Shown here piece by piece: positions 42,166-51,471 of a stretch of DNA of 64,000 bases. Origin of the DNA: Pseudomonas yamanorum (lineage in GTDB: Bacteria; Pseudomonadota; Gammaproteobacteria; Pseudomonadales; Pseudomonadaceae). How positions within the stretch are numbered: the stretch's first letter is position 1; each line of letters opens with the position of its first letter. Both the position numbers and the translations under genes were made by a program. The notes below the pieces were generated by a model that did not search any database, had not been told where the DNA came from, and was given only the letters and a program-made list of their open reading frames with translations. Location of the stretch: positions 1 to 64,000 of the forward strand of contig NZ_JACARE010000052.1 in the NCBI RefSeq assembly GCF_013386765.1, written 5' to 3'.

Positions 42166-42992
42166 CACGGGCGGCGTCCCAACGTGATGCGTTCGTGGCC
42201 GCCCAGGTCGATGCGGCTGTGGACTTCTTCAAAGCCCTCCCCCAGCAGCAGGTCGCGAACGGCAGGCGCCTGGTCGTAACCGTGTTCCAGCAACAACCAG
42301 CCGGCGGCGTCGAGGTGCGCAGGCGCCTGGGCGATGATCAGCCGCAGGTCGTCCAGGCCATCGTGCCCGGCCACCAGCGCACTGGCCGGCTCAAAGCGCA
42401 CATCACCGGCCACCAGGTGCGGATCGGTGTCGGCGATATAAGGCGGGTTGCTGATGATCAGGTTGTAGGTGTGGCCTTCGAGGGCGCTGAACCAATGGCT
42501 GTTCAGCACCGTGGCGTTGTTCAGGTGCAGGCGCTGGCGGTTGCGCTCGGCCAGGGCCACGGCTTCCAGCACGCGGTCGACGGCGGTGACTTGCCAGGCC
42601 GGGCGCTCACTGGCTAGGGCCAGGGCAATCGCGCCGCTGCCGGTGCCCAGGTCGAGGACCTTGGCCGGGGTGGCCGGCAGCAATTCCAGGGCGGCTTCCA
42701 CCAGCATCTCGGTTTCCGGACGCGGGATCAGCGTGTGGGGTGCCACTTCCAGGTAGAGCTTCCAGAAGCCCTGCTGGCCGAGGATGTAGGCCACCGGCTC
42801 GCCGGTGCGGCGGCGTTGCAGGTAGTCGGCAAAGGTCAGTGCGTCTTCGCTGCTGACGATTTTTTCCGGCCAGGTGTGCAGGTAGCTGCGGGACTTGCCC
42901 AGGGCAGCCGCCAGCAACAATTCCACGTCCAGGCGCGCAGTGGGCGAGTCCGGCAGGTCGGCGGCGCGTAACAGGCTGGCAATAATGGTCAT
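42165..42992 (-). CDS. prmC: Release factor glutamine methyltransferase
   Basis: This 275-residue SAM-dependent methyltransferase methylates the GGQ glutamine of release factors. Motifs: VLDLGTGSGAIALALAS (about 115-131) and the catalytic ISNPPYIADTDPHL. The N-terminal helical domain (about 1-90) is typical. It lies next to its target gene prfA with no gap, in the hemA-prfA-prmC order conserved in gamma-proteobacteria. Confidence 0.96.
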   Translation of the reverse strand: MTIIASLLRAADLPDSPTARLDVELLLAAALGKSRSYLHTWPEKIVSSEDALTFADYLQRRRTGEPVAYILGQQGFWKLYLEVAPHTLIPRPETEMLVEAALELLPATPAKVLDLGTGSGAIALALASERPAWQVTAVDRVLEAVALAERNRQRLHLNNATVLNSHWFSALEGHTYNLIISNPPYIADTDPHLVAGDVRFEPASALVAGHDGLDDLRLIIAQAPAHLDAAGWLLLEHGYDQAPAVRDLLLGEGFEEVHSRIDLGGHERITLGRRP

Positions 42993-44075
42993 TTATTCAC
43001 CTATCGCCGCCAGCTGGTCGGCCTGGTATTCGGCCAACAATGGCTCGATGACTGCATCAACGCCACCGGCCAGGATTTCGTCCAGGGAGTACAGCGTCAG
43101 GTTGACGCGGTGGTCGGTGACCCGGCCCTGGGCAAAGTTGTAAGTACGGATGCGCTCGGAACGGTCGCCCGAACCCACCAGCAACTTGCGCTCGCTGGCA
43201 ATCGCGTTGGCGGCAGCGCTGGTCTGCTGGTCGTTGAGCTTGGCCGACAGCCAGGACATGGCCCGCGCACGGTTCTTGTGCTGGGAACGTTCTTCCTGGC
43301 ACTCCACCACGATGCCCGAAGGCAAGTGGGTGATACGGATCGCCGAGTCGGTCTTGTTGACGTGCTGACCACCGGCGCCCGATGAACGGTAGGTGTCGAC
43401 CCGCAGGTCCGCCGGGTTGATCTCGATGGCTTCCTGTTCGTCCGGCTCGGGCAACACGGCCACGGTGCACGCGGAGGTGTGGATACGGCCCTGGGATTCC
43501 GTCGCCGGCACCCGCTGCACGCGGTGCACGCCAGACTCGAACTTCAGCTTGCCGTAGACATTCTCGCCTTCCACCCGGGCGATGACTTCTTTATAGCCAC
43601 CGTGTTCGCCTTCGTTCTCCGACAGGATCTCGACCCGCCAGCCACGACGTTCGGCATAGCGCGAGTACATGCGGAACAGGTCGCCGGAAAAAATCGCCGC
43701 CTCGTCACCGCCGGTGCCGGCACGGATTTCGAGGAACACGTTGCGACCGTCGTTAGGGTCCTTGGGCAGCAGCATGCGTTGCAGGTCGCCTTCCAGTTCG
43801 ATCAGCTTGTCCTTGGCTTCACGCACTTCTTCAACGGCCATTTCGCGCATGTCCGGGTCACTGTCCTTGAGCAGCGCCTGGGCGCCTTCGAGGTCAGCCT
43901 GAACCTTGAGCAACTGTGTATAGGCGCCCACAATCGGTTCAACTTCCGCGTATTCCTTGGAATAGGTGCGGAACTTGGTTTGATCGGAGATGACTTCGCC
44001 ATCGCCGAGCAAGGCGGTCAGTTCTTCGAAACGGTCCTGAAGGACGTCCAGTTTATTGAGCAGTGACGCTTTCAT
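42993..44075 (-). CDS. prfA: Peptide chain release factor 1
   Basis: This 360-residue factor reads UAA and UAG. The stop-recognition tripeptide is Pro190-Ala-Thr192 and the catalytic GGQ is at 235-237 in RSSGAGGQHVNKTDSA. It overlaps the end of hemA by 4 bases. The GGQ glutamine is the PrmC substrate. Confidence 0.98.
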   Translation of the reverse strand: MKASLLNKLDVLQDRFEELTALLGDGEVISDQTKFRTYSKEYAEVEPIVGAYTQLLKVQADLEGAQALLKDSDPDMREMAVEEVREAKDKLIELEGDLQRMLLPKDPNDGRNVFLEIRAGTGGDEAAIFSGDLFRMYSRYAERRGWRVEILSENEGEHGGYKEVIARVEGENVYGKLKFESGVHRVQRVPATESQGRIHTSACTVAVLPEPDEQEAIEINPADLRVDTYRSSGAGGQHVNKTDSAIRITHLPSGIVVECQEERSQHKNRARAMSWLSAKLNDQQTSAAANAIASERKLLVGSGDRSERIRTYNFAQGRVTDHRVNLTLYSLDEILAGGVDAVIEPLLAEYQADQLAAIGE

Positions 44076-45361
44076 TGCGGTTTTTTATCCGAAGAGCTTT
44101 CTGTCGCGCCCTCACCGAGGGCAAAGAGTTCCTGGGCCATGGCCAGCGCATCGAGGCGGCCTTCGGCGGTAAGCTTTTTCAACTGGACACTGGGGGCGTG
44201 CAGCAATTTGTTGGTCAGGCCGCGCGCCAGTTGCATCAGCACGTCTTCGGCGCTGCTGCCGTTGGCGAGCATACGCTGGGCCTTGATTAATTCCTCGTCC
44301 CGCAGCCGTTCGCCTTGCTGACGATAGGCCTTGAGCACGTCCACCGCCGCCAGTTCACGCAGGCGCACCATGAAATCGTCGGCACCGGTGCTGACCATTT
44401 CCTCGGCGGCCTGGGCTGCGCCCTGGCGACTCTTGAGATTTTCGGCGACCACTTCGTGCAGGTCGTCGACGCTGTAGAGGTAAACGTCGTCCAACTCGCC
44501 GACTTCAGGCTCGATATCCCGGGGAACGGCGATATCCACCATGAAGATCGGCTTGTGCTTGCGCAGTTTCAGGGCGCTTTCCACCGCGCCTTTACCCAGG
44601 ATCGGCAACTGGCTGGCGGTGGAGCTGATAACGATATCGCTGCGCACCAGTTCGGCCGGGATGTCGGAGAGCAACACCGCGTGGGCACCGAATTGCTCGG
44701 CGAGGATACTCGCGCGCTCCAGGGTGCGGTTGGCGACGACGATACGCTTAACCCCCAGCTCGTGCAGATGGCGGGCGACCAGGGTGATGGTCTCGCCGGC
44801 GCCGATCAGCAGGGCCTGGCTGCGTTGCAAGTCACTGAAAATCTGTTTGGCCAGGCTGACGGCGGCAAACGCCACGGACACCGGGTTTTCACCGATGGCG
44901 GTGTCGGTGCGCACTTGCTTGGCCGAATTGAAGGTGGCCTGGAACAGGCGCCCCAGCAACGGGCCGATGGTGCCGGCCTCGCGGGCCACGGCGTAGGCCG
45001 ACTTCATCTGGCCGAGGATCTGCGGTTCGCCCAACACCAGCGAATCAAGCCCGGAGGCGACGCGCATCATGTGACGAACTGCCGCATCCTCTTCATGCAC
45101 ATATGAGCTTTGGCGCAGCTCGTCGAGGCTCAAATGGTGGTAATCGGCCAGCCAGCGCAGCACCACATCGGCTGAAAGATGCTCCTGCTCTATATAGAGC
45201 TCGCTGCGATTGCAGGTCGAAAGGATCGCAGCTTCGCGACTGTCGGTGAGCCGGCAGAGCTGCTGCAAGGCCTCAACCAACTGCTCGGGAGTAAAAGCCA
45301 CGCGCTCGCGGACGTCTACAGAAGCAGTCTTGTGGTTAATACCGAGTGCAAGGAAGGCCAT
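44072..45361 (-). CDS. hemA: Glutamyl-tRNA reductase
   Basis: This 429-residue NADPH-dependent enzyme makes glutamate-1-semialdehyde from Glu-tRNA, the first committed step of heme synthesis by the C5 route. Catalytic Cys50 lies in LSTCNRSELY; the N-terminal LALGINHKTASVDVRERV is conserved. The Rossmann segment (about 190-310) and C-terminal dimerisation helices follow. First gene of the murI block, divergent from the TPR lipoprotein gene. Confidence 0.97.
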   Translation of the reverse strand: MAFLALGINHKTASVDVRERVAFTPEQLVEALQQLCRLTDSREAAILSTCNRSELYIEQEHLSADVVLRWLADYHHLSLDELRQSSYVHEEDAAVRHMMRVASGLDSLVLGEPQILGQMKSAYAVAREAGTIGPLLGRLFQATFNSAKQVRTDTAIGENPVSVAFAAVSLAKQIFSDLQRSQALLIGAGETITLVARHLHELGVKRIVVANRTLERASILAEQFGAHAVLLSDIPAELVRSDIVISSTASQLPILGKGAVESALKLRKHKPIFMVDIAVPRDIEPEVGELDDVYLYSVDDLHEVVAENLKSRQGAAQAAEEMVSTGADDFMVRLRELAAVDVLKAYRQQGERLRDEELIKAQRMLANGSSAEDVLMQLARGLTNKLLHAPSVQLKKLTAEGRLDALAMAQELFALGEGATESSSDKKPQ

Positions 45362-45470
45362 TCAATATCGCTGATGATGTCGGGAAGCCGACAATTGTCC
45401 TACTTCGAATGATTCAGAACAACCACCGTAGGCTATTGTCCTAATGCCTTGTGTCTATAAAGGCATCCTG

Positions 45471-45569
45471 CAGGAGCGAGCTTGCTCGCGAAAAACGCTC
45501 AGGCAACGCGTCAATCCAGAATGAACGCGTTATCGTTGACGATCTTCGCGAGCAAGCTTGCTCCTACAG
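45471..45569. repeat. REP-like pair, GAGCGAGCTTGCTCGCG type
   Basis: CAGGAGCGAGCTTGCTCGCG at 45471-45490 and a related TTCGCGAGCAAGCTTGCTCC inverted element at 45545-45564, about 55 bases apart. Each half also forms a short hairpin. It lies in the 303-base hemA/TPR divergent gap, whose remainder holds promoters I cannot place exactly. Confidence 0.8.
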
Positions 45570-45664
45570 GGAAAGCAATAAGCGTATTACGGGCGCCCCG
45601 GTTATGTTTGGCCGAAGGCTTGTGTCATGATGATCCGACCGCAGGTTAGTCGTCCTCTTCCTAT

Positions 45665-47389
45665 ATGAATAGATCTTCCGCGTTGCTCCTTGCTTTTGTC
45701 TTCCTCAGCGGCTGCCAGGCCATGGCACCCGTGTCGCCGGACGGTACGCCGCCGGTAGAAGACAGCACTCCCGCCCCTGAAAAGCCCAAGGTTTATTCCT
45801 CGTTCAGTGAAGAGACGATCTTCAGTCTGCTGAGCGCGGAGCTGGCCGGCCAGCGCAATCGTTTCGACATTGCCCTGGATAACTATGTGACCCAGGCCAT
45901 CAATACTCAGGATCCGGGGATTTCGGAGCGGGCGTTTCGCATCGCCGAGTACCTGGGCGCCGATCAGGCAGCCCTGGATTCCTCGCTGATCTGGGCGAAG
46001 AACGCCCCGGACGATCTTGAGGCGCAACGGGCAGCGGCCATTCAACTGGCCCGCGCCGGGCGCTATGACGACTCCATGGTGTATATGGAGAAGGTTCTGC
46101 AGGGCAAGGGCGACACGCATTTCGACTTCCTCGCGCTGTCGGCCGCCGACACCGATCAGGACACCCGCAACGGCCTGATGAAGAGTTTCGACCGCCTGCT
46201 GCAAAAACACCCGAACAACAGCCAGCTGATTTTCGGCAAGGCGCTGTTGCTGCAACAGGATGACGAGCCCGAGGCCGCCTTGAAGCTGCTGGAGCAACAC
46301 CCGCCGGAAGACGGCGAAATCGCGCCGATCCTGCTGCGGGCCCGCCTGCTGCAAAACCTCAACCGCGGCAAGGAAGCGATTCCGCTGCTGGAAAAAAGTA
46401 TCAAGAAGTACCCAGGCGACAAGCGCCTGCTGCTGACCTATGCGCGCATGCTGGTTGAACAGGACCGCATGGAAGACGCCAAGGTGCAGTTCGCCAACCT
46501 CGTCCAGCAATACCCGGACGATGACGAGTTGCGTTACTCCCTGGCGCTGGTGTGCCTGGAAGCCAAGGCGTGGGATGAGGCCAAGGGTTACCTGGAAGAC
46601 TTGATCGCCCGCGAAAGCCACGTTGATTCGGCGCACCTGAACCTGGGCCGCATCGCTGAAGAGCGCAACGACCCGCAGGCTGCGCTGCTCGAGTACGCCC
46701 AGGTCGGCCCCGGCAACGATTACCTGCCGGCGCAGCTGCGCCAGGCCGATATCCTGATGAACAACGGCCGCACCGACGAGGCGGAAAAACGCCTGGCTGC
46801 CGCACGGGATGCCGAACCGGACTATGCAATCCAGCTGTATTTGATCCAGGCCGAGACCTTGTCGGCCAACAAGCAGGGCGACCGCGCCTGGAAAATCCTG
46901 CAGCAAGCCTTGCTGCAATACCCGGACGACCTGAACCTGCTGTACACCCGCGCCATGCAGGCGGAAAAACGCAATGACCTGGCGCAGATGGAAAAAGACC
47001 TGCGCCTGATCATCAAGCGCGACCCGGACAACGCCATGGCACTGAACGCCCTGGGATACACCTTGTCCGACCGTACAACGCGCTACGCCGAAGCCAAGGA
47101 GCTGATCGAAAAGGCTCACCAGTTGAACCCGGAAGACCCGGCCGTTCTCGACAGCCTCGGCTGGGTGAACTACCGCCTGGGCAACCTGGACGAAGCTGAA
47201 CGTTTGCTGCGCCAGGCGCTGGAGCGCTTCCCCGACCAGGAAGTGGCCGCACACCTGGGCGAAGTGCTCTGGGCCAATGGCAAGCAACGCGAAGCGCGAC
47301 AAATCTGGGAGAAGTTCCTCAAGGAGCAGCCCGAAAGCCCAATCCTGCGCAGCACCATCAAGCGCCTGACCGGATCCGAGACCCTTTAA
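45665..47389 (+). CDS. TPR-repeat lipoprotein
   Basis: This 574-residue outer-membrane-type lipoprotein has a lipobox FLSGC (Cys17 is lipidated after signal cleavage) followed by about ten TPR-like units (helix pairs of 34 residues, e.g. LLLTYARMLVEQDRMEDAKVQF and HLNLGRIAEERNDPQAALLEYA). TPR lipoproteins of this kind sit before lolB in Pseudomonas. It is 4 bases upstream of lolB, so is probably in the same transcript; a role in outer-membrane biogenesis is inferred from that only. Confidence 0.88.
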   Translation: MNRSSALLLAFVFLSGCQAMAPVSPDGTPPVEDSTPAPEKPKVYSSFSEETIFSLLSAELAGQRNRFDIALDNYVTQAINTQDPGISERAFRIAEYLGADQAALDSSLIWAKNAPDDLEAQRAAAIQLARAGRYDDSMVYMEKVLQGKGDTHFDFLALSAADTDQDTRNGLMKSFDRLLQKHPNNSQLIFGKALLLQQDDEPEAALKLLEQHPPEDGEIAPILLRARLLQNLNRGKEAIPLLEKSIKKYPGDKRLLLTYARMLVEQDRMEDAKVQFANLVQQYPDDDELRYSLALVCLEAKAWDEAKGYLEDLIARESHVDSAHLNLGRIAEERNDPQAALLEYAQVGPGNDYLPAQLRQADILMNNGRTDEAEKRLAAARDAEPDYAIQLYLIQAETLSANKQGDRAWKILQQALLQYPDDLNLLYTRAMQAEKRNDLAQMEKDLRLIIKRDPDNAMALNALGYTLSDRTTRYAEAKELIEKAHQLNPEDPAVLDSLGWVNYRLGNLDEAERLLRQALERFPDQEVAAHLGEVLWANGKQREARQIWEKFLKEQPESPILRSTIKRLTGSETL

Positions 47390-47393
47390 TTCT

Positions 47394-48011
47394 ATGTTTT
47401 TGCGCCACGTCATTGTTTTCAGCTTTATCGCCCTGCTTGCCGGCTGTTCGGGCCTTGGCACCCGTGAATCTGTCGAAGGCCCGGGCAACCCGGCGCAATG
47501 GCAGCAGCACAAGGACCAACTCAGCAGCCTCGACGGCTGGCAGATTGAAGGCAAGGTCGGCATTCGTGCGCCGAAGGATTCGGGCAGCGGGACCTTGTTC
47601 TGGCTGCAACGCCAGGACTATTACGACATTCGCCTGTCAGGCCCGCTGGGCCGCGGTGCGGCACGCCTGACCGGCCGGCCGGGCCAAGTCAGCCTGGAAG
47701 TGGCCAATCAGGGCCGCTTTGAGGCACCGACGCCCGAAGCCCTGCTGGAAGAACAGATGGGCTGGAAGCTCCCCGTCTCGCACCTCGTATGGTGGGTGCG
47801 TGGCCTTCCCGCACCGGACAGCAAGAGCCGCCTGAGCCTCAACGGCGACAGCCGCCTGGCGTCGCTTGCGCAGGATGGCTGGCAGGTCGAGTACCTGAGC
47901 TATGTGCAACAGAACGGTTACTGGCTGCCCGAGCGCATCAAGCTGCATGGCACCGACCTTGACGTCACGCTGGTGATCAAGGACTGGCAACCTCGCAAGC
48001 TGGGGCAGTGA
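47394..48011 (+). CDS. lolB: Outer-membrane lipoprotein receptor LolB
   Basis: This 205-residue lipoprotein receives cargo from periplasmic LolA and inserts it in the outer membrane. The lipobox LLAGC places the lipidated Cys at 18. The LolB beta-barrel-like fold includes WQIEGKVGIRAPKDSGSGTLFWLQ and the loop with a protruding hydrophobic residue near GPLGRG. ispE follows immediately (1 base gap). Confidence 0.93.
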   Translation: MFLRHVIVFSFIALLAGCSGLGTRESVEGPGNPAQWQQHKDQLSSLDGWQIEGKVGIRAPKDSGSGTLFWLQRQDYYDIRLSGPLGRGAARLTGRPGQVSLEVANQGRFEAPTPEALLEEQMGWKLPVSHLVWWVRGLPAPDSKSRLSLNGDSRLASLAQDGWQVEYLSYVQQNGYWLPERIKLHGTDLDVTLVIKDWQPRKLGQ

Positions 48012-48012
48012 C

Positions 48013-48864
48013 ATGACCGCACAACGCCTGACCCTGCCCTCCCCGGCCAAACTCAATTTGATGCTGCACATTCTCGGTCGCCGTGAAGACGGCTATCACG
48101 AGTTGCAGACGATTTTTCAGTTTCTCGACTACGGCGATGAGCTGACCTTCGCCGTTCGCGATGACGGCGTGATTCAACTGCACACCGAATTCGAAGGCGT
48201 GCCTCACGACAGCAACCTGATTGTGAAGGCCGCGAAAAAACTTCAGGAACAATCCGGTTGCCCGTTGGGCATCGACATCTGGATCGAAAAAATCCTGCCC
48301 ATGGGTGGCGGCATCGGTGGCGGCAGCTCGAATGCCGCAACGACGCTGCTCGGCCTGAATCACTTGTGGCAACTGGGTTGGGACCACGATCGCCTGGCCG
48401 CGCTGGGCCTGACACTGGGCGCGGACGTCCCGGTTTTCGTGCGTGGGCACGCCGCTTTTGCCGAGGGCGTGGGCGAGAAACTCACCCCTGTAGACCCCGA
48501 AGAGCCGTGGTATGTCGTGCTTGTTCCGCAAGTATCTGTAAGTACAGCAGAAATTTTTTCAGATCCACTGTTGACACGTAACTCTCCTCCCATTAAAGTG
48601 CGCCCCGTTCCCAAGGGAAACAGTCGAAATGACTGCTTACCGGTTGTAGCAAGGCGTTATCCAGATGTACGTAACGCTTTGAATTTGTTAGGTAATTTTA
48701 CCGAAGCAAAATTAACCGGAACTGGAAGTTGTGTGTTTGGGGGCTTCCCAAGCAAAGCTGAAGCTGATAAAGTCTCGGCCCTTCTTACAGAGACCCTTAC
48801 AGGGTTTGTAGCAAAGGGAAGCAACGTTTCGATGTTGCATCGCAAGCTGCAAAGTCTGCTCTAA
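48013..48864 (+). CDS. ispE: 4-diphosphocytidyl-2-C-methyl-D-erythritol kinase
   Basis: This 283-residue GHMP kinase phosphorylates CDP-methylerythritol in the MEP isoprenoid pathway. Motifs: LPSPAKLNLMLHILGRREDGYH at the N-terminus, LPMGGGIGGGSSNAATTL (ATP-binding GHMP loop), and the C-terminal GTGSCVFGGF. It is full length. From about 48540 the base and codon use changes (TTA, GTA, AAT and AAA become frequent) although the protein motifs stay intact. The tRNA-Gln gene follows 36 bases after the stop. Confidence 0.95.
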   Translation: MTAQRLTLPSPAKLNLMLHILGRREDGYHELQTIFQFLDYGDELTFAVRDDGVIQLHTEFEGVPHDSNLIVKAAKKLQEQSGCPLGIDIWIEKILPMGGGIGGGSSNAATTLLGLNHLWQLGWDHDRLAALGLTLGADVPVFVRGHAAFAEGVGEKLTPVDPEEPWYVVLVPQVSVSTAEIFSDPLLTRNSPPIKVRPVPKGNSRNDCLPVVARRYPDVRNALNLLGNFTEAKLTGTGSCVFGGFPSKAEADKVSALLTETLTGFVAKGSNVSMLHRKLQSLL

Positions 48865-48870
48865 AGGAAC

Positions 48871-48887
48871 CGAGTACTGGGTACTCG
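48871..48887. promoter_or_regulatory. Short perfect inverted repeat before tRNA-Gln
   Basis: CGAGTAC-TGG-GTACTCG lies between ispE and the tRNA gene. It may be a processing or leader hairpin of the ispE-tRNA transcript; there is no T-run. Confidence 0.5.
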
Positions 48888-48900
48888 TTGCAACAGATAC

Positions 48901-48975
48901 AGGGGCGTCGCCAAGCGGTAAGGCAGCAGGTTTTGATCCTGCCATGCGTTGGTTCGAATCCAGCCGCCCCTGCCA
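48901..48975 (+). tRNA. tRNA-Gln(TTG)
   Basis: A full cloverleaf can be drawn: acceptor AGGGGCG (48901-48907) pairs with CGCCCCT (48965-48971), anticodon loop TTTTGAT with TTG, T-arm GGTTCGAATCC, discriminator G and encoded CCA (48973-48975). It lies between ispE and prs, as in other pseudomonads. Confidence 0.96.
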
Positions 48976-49020
48976 TTTTCTATACTCATCCAGGTTACCC
49001 TCAGCCTCTAGGTACTGCGC

Positions 49021-49962
49021 GTGTCCAAGATGATGGTCTTTACGGGGAATGCTAACCCCGATCTGGCTCGGCGTGTTGTACGTCAGCTGCATATCCCTCT
49101 CGGTGACATCTCTGTCGGTAAGTTCTCCGACGGCGAAATTACAGCCGAGATCAATGAAAACGTCCGCGGTAAAGACGTCTTCATTATTCAGCCGACTTGC
49201 GCTCCGACCAACGATAACCTGATGGAACTCGTCGTGATGGCTGATGCCTTCCGCCGCTCCTCAGCGACTCGAATCACAGCTGTAATCCCTTACTTTGGTT
49301 ATGCCCGTCAGGATCGCCGTCCGCGTTCCGCACGTGTGGCTATCAGCGCGAAAGTCGTTGCTGACATGCTGACCGTGGTAGGCATCGACCGTGTTCTCAC
49401 GGTTGACCTGCACGCTGACCAAATCCAGGGGTTCTTCGATATTCCGGTAGATAACATCTACGGCTCCCCCGTCCTGGTGGATGACATCGAAGACCAGCGC
49501 TTTGAAAACCTGATGATCGTGTCCCCGGACATTGGTGGCGTCGTGCGTGCACGGGCTGTTGCCAAATCCCTGGGCGTGGACCTCGGGATCATCGACAAAC
49601 GCCGCGAGAAAGCCAATCACTCTGAAGTGATGCATATCATCGGTGATGTCGAAGGGCGTACCTGTATTCTGGTTGATGACATGGTCGACACCGCCGGCAC
49701 CCTGTGCCACGCGGCGAAAGCCCTGAAAGAGCACGGTGCAGCAAAAGTCTTCGCCTACTGCACACACCCTGTGCTGTCGGGCCGAGCGATCGAGAACATC
49801 GAGAACTCAATGCTGGACGAACTGGTGGTGACCAACACCATCCCGTTGTCCGCTGCAGCTCAAGCCTGTTCGCGTATCCGTCAACTGGATATCGCACCGG
49901 TAGTTGCCGAAGCGGTTCGCCGCATCAGCAACGAAGAATCGATCAGCGCGATGTTCCGTTAA
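49021..49962 (+). CDS. prs: Ribose-phosphate pyrophosphokinase
   Basis: This 313-residue enzyme makes PRPP from ribose-5-phosphate and ATP. Family blocks: MMVFTGNANPDLARRVVRQL, YFGYARQDRR (ATP), DLHADQIQGFF (metal) and the PRPP loop VDDMVDTAGTLCHAA. The GTG at 49021 is the start used because the MSKMMVFTGN N-terminus is the conserved one. Ends before a strong terminator. Confidence 0.96.
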   Translation: MSKMMVFTGNANPDLARRVVRQLHIPLGDISVGKFSDGEITAEINENVRGKDVFIIQPTCAPTNDNLMELVVMADAFRRSSATRITAVIPYFGYARQDRRPRSARVAISAKVVADMLTVVGIDRVLTVDLHADQIQGFFDIPVDNIYGSPVLVDDIEDQRFENLMIVSPDIGGVVRARAVAKSLGVDLGIIDKRREKANHSEVMHIIGDVEGRTCILVDDMVDTAGTLCHAAKALKEHGAAKVFAYCTHPVLSGRAIENIENSMLDELVVTNTIPLSAAAQACSRIRQLDIAPVVAEAVRRISNEESISAMFR

Positions 49963-49996
49963 GGGTCACACCTTAGGCATCAACCTGACGAAAAGC

Positions 49997-50033
49997 GCCC
50001 CGCCCCAGCATTCTGTTGGGGCGGGGCTTTTTT
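49997..50033 (+). terminator. Terminator after prs
   Basis: A GCCCCGCCCCA...TGGGGCGGGGC stem (49997-50027) with T-run 50028-50033; strong and typical. Confidence 0.92.
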
Positions 50034-50098
50034 GCCCATATCGCCTTTAGCGCTGGTCGCAAACGCTAGGGCGAATGTGGTTATTTTGGAGATACAAC

Positions 50099-50698
50099 AT
50101 GAACGATTTTACTTTGAATGCTGAACTGCGTTCCGACCTGGGGAAAGGTGCGAGCCGCCGCCTGCGTCGTCTCGCAAGCCTGGTTCCAGCTGTAGTTTAC
50201 GGTGGCGAAAAAGCCCCTGAATCCATCAGCATGCTGGCTAAAGAAATCGCCAAACTGCTCGAAAACGACGCGGCTTACAGCCACATCATCGAGCTGAACG
50301 TTGGTGGTTCCAAGCAGAACGTCATCATCAAGGCACTGCAACGTCACCCAGCTAAAGGCCACGTGCTGCACGCTGACTTCGTTCGCGTAGTAGCCGGTCA
50401 GAAACTGACCGCTATCGTGCCTGTGCACTTCGTTGGCGAAGCTGCTCCGATCAAGAAAGGCGGCGAAATCTCGCACGTTGTAGCCGAGATCGAAGTGACC
50501 TGCCTGCCGAAAGACCTGCCTGAGTTCATCGAAGTCGACCTGTCGGCTGCTGAAATCGGCGACATCATCCACCTGTCCGACCTCAAAGCCCCTAAAGGCG
50601 TTGAGTTTGTTGCACTGGCTCACGGTGATGACAAAGCTGTTGCAAACGTACACGCTCCACGCGTTGCACCAGAAGCTGAAGAAGGCGCTGCAGAGTAA
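50099..50698 (+). CDS. rplY: 50S ribosomal protein L25/Ctc
   Basis: This 199-residue protein is the long CTC form of L25. The N-terminal 5S-rRNA-binding domain (about 1-95, ELRSDLGKGASRRLRRL) is followed by a C-terminal beta domain (about 96-185) and an acidic tail EAEEGAAE. ATG 50099 follows GGAG (TTTTGGAGATACAAC). pth follows after 165 bases. Confidence 0.95.
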   Translation: MNDFTLNAELRSDLGKGASRRLRRLASLVPAVVYGGEKAPESISMLAKEIAKLLENDAAYSHIIELNVGGSKQNVIIKALQRHPAKGHVLHADFVRVVAGQKLTAIVPVHFVGEAAPIKKGGEISHVVAEIEVTCLPKDLPEFIEVDLSAAEIGDIIHLSDLKAPKGVEFVALAHGDDKAVANVHAPRVAPEAEEGAAE

Positions 50699-50863
50699 TT
50701 CACTCTGTAATGCCGGAGCTTGAGGAAACATCGCGGACCGGAACGTAGCGAGAAAGCGGGCGAGAATGCGAGGTTGGCCTCTAACGGTTGATAAGCGTTT
50801 GTCGTCCACTTTCGCCGCACCAACGGCGATGTTATCCACAACTCCAAAGGAAGGGCCCCTGTC

Positions 50864-51448
50864 GTGACTGCCATTAAACTGATCGTTGGCCTGGGAAATC
50901 CAGGCGCCGAATACGAACAGACCCGGCATAACGCAGGGGCCCTTTTTGTTGAGCGCATCGCCCACGCCCAAGGCGTCAATCTTGTGGCCGATCGCAAATA
51001 TTTCGGCCTGACCGGGCGCTTTTCGCATCAGGGTCAGGATGTTCGTCTGTTGATTCCCACCACCTACATGAACCGCAGCGGCCAGGCTGTCGCGGCGCTT
51101 GCGGGCTTCTTCCGGATCAAACCCGAAGAAATCCTGGTGGCCCATGACGAACTTGACCTGCCACCCGGCGTTGCCAAGCTCAAGCAAGGCGGCGGCCATG
51201 GCGGGCATAATGGCCTGCGGGACATCATCGCGCAGTTGGGCAATCAGAATACGTTCTACCGCTTGCGGCTTGGCATTGGCCACCCGGGCGTTGCCAGTAT
51301 GGTTTCAAATTTCGTCCTGGGTCGTGCGCCACGCGCCGAACAGGAAAAACTCGATGCCAGCATCGATTTTGCCCTCGGCGTGCTGCCGGATATCTTCGCC
51401 GGTGAATGGAACCGCGCGATGAAAAACCTGCACAGCCAGAAGGCCTGA
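50864..51448 (+). CDS. pth: Peptidyl-tRNA hydrolase
   Basis: This 194-residue enzyme releases peptides from stalled peptidyl-tRNA. GTG 50864 is the start (MTAIKLIVGLGNPG). The catalytic His22 lies in YEQTRHNAG, Asn12 in GLGNPG, with the basic VGLGNPGA and GHNGLRDI segments. ychF follows 23 bases later, the conserved pth-ychF order. Confidence 0.96.
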   Translation: MTAIKLIVGLGNPGAEYEQTRHNAGALFVERIAHAQGVNLVADRKYFGLTGRFSHQGQDVRLLIPTTYMNRSGQAVAALAGFFRIKPEEILVAHDELDLPPGVAKLKQGGGHGGHNGLRDIIAQLGNQNTFYRLRLGIGHPGVASMVSNFVLGRAPRAEQEKLDASIDFALGVLPDIFAGEWNRAMKNLHSQKA

Positions 51449-51471
51449 CTCTTTACCCGAGGGGAAACACC

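Noticed and set aside
48013..48864. ispE as a pseudogene because of its base shift
   Set aside because: The frame is intact, full length, and retains the GHMP and C-terminal motifs.
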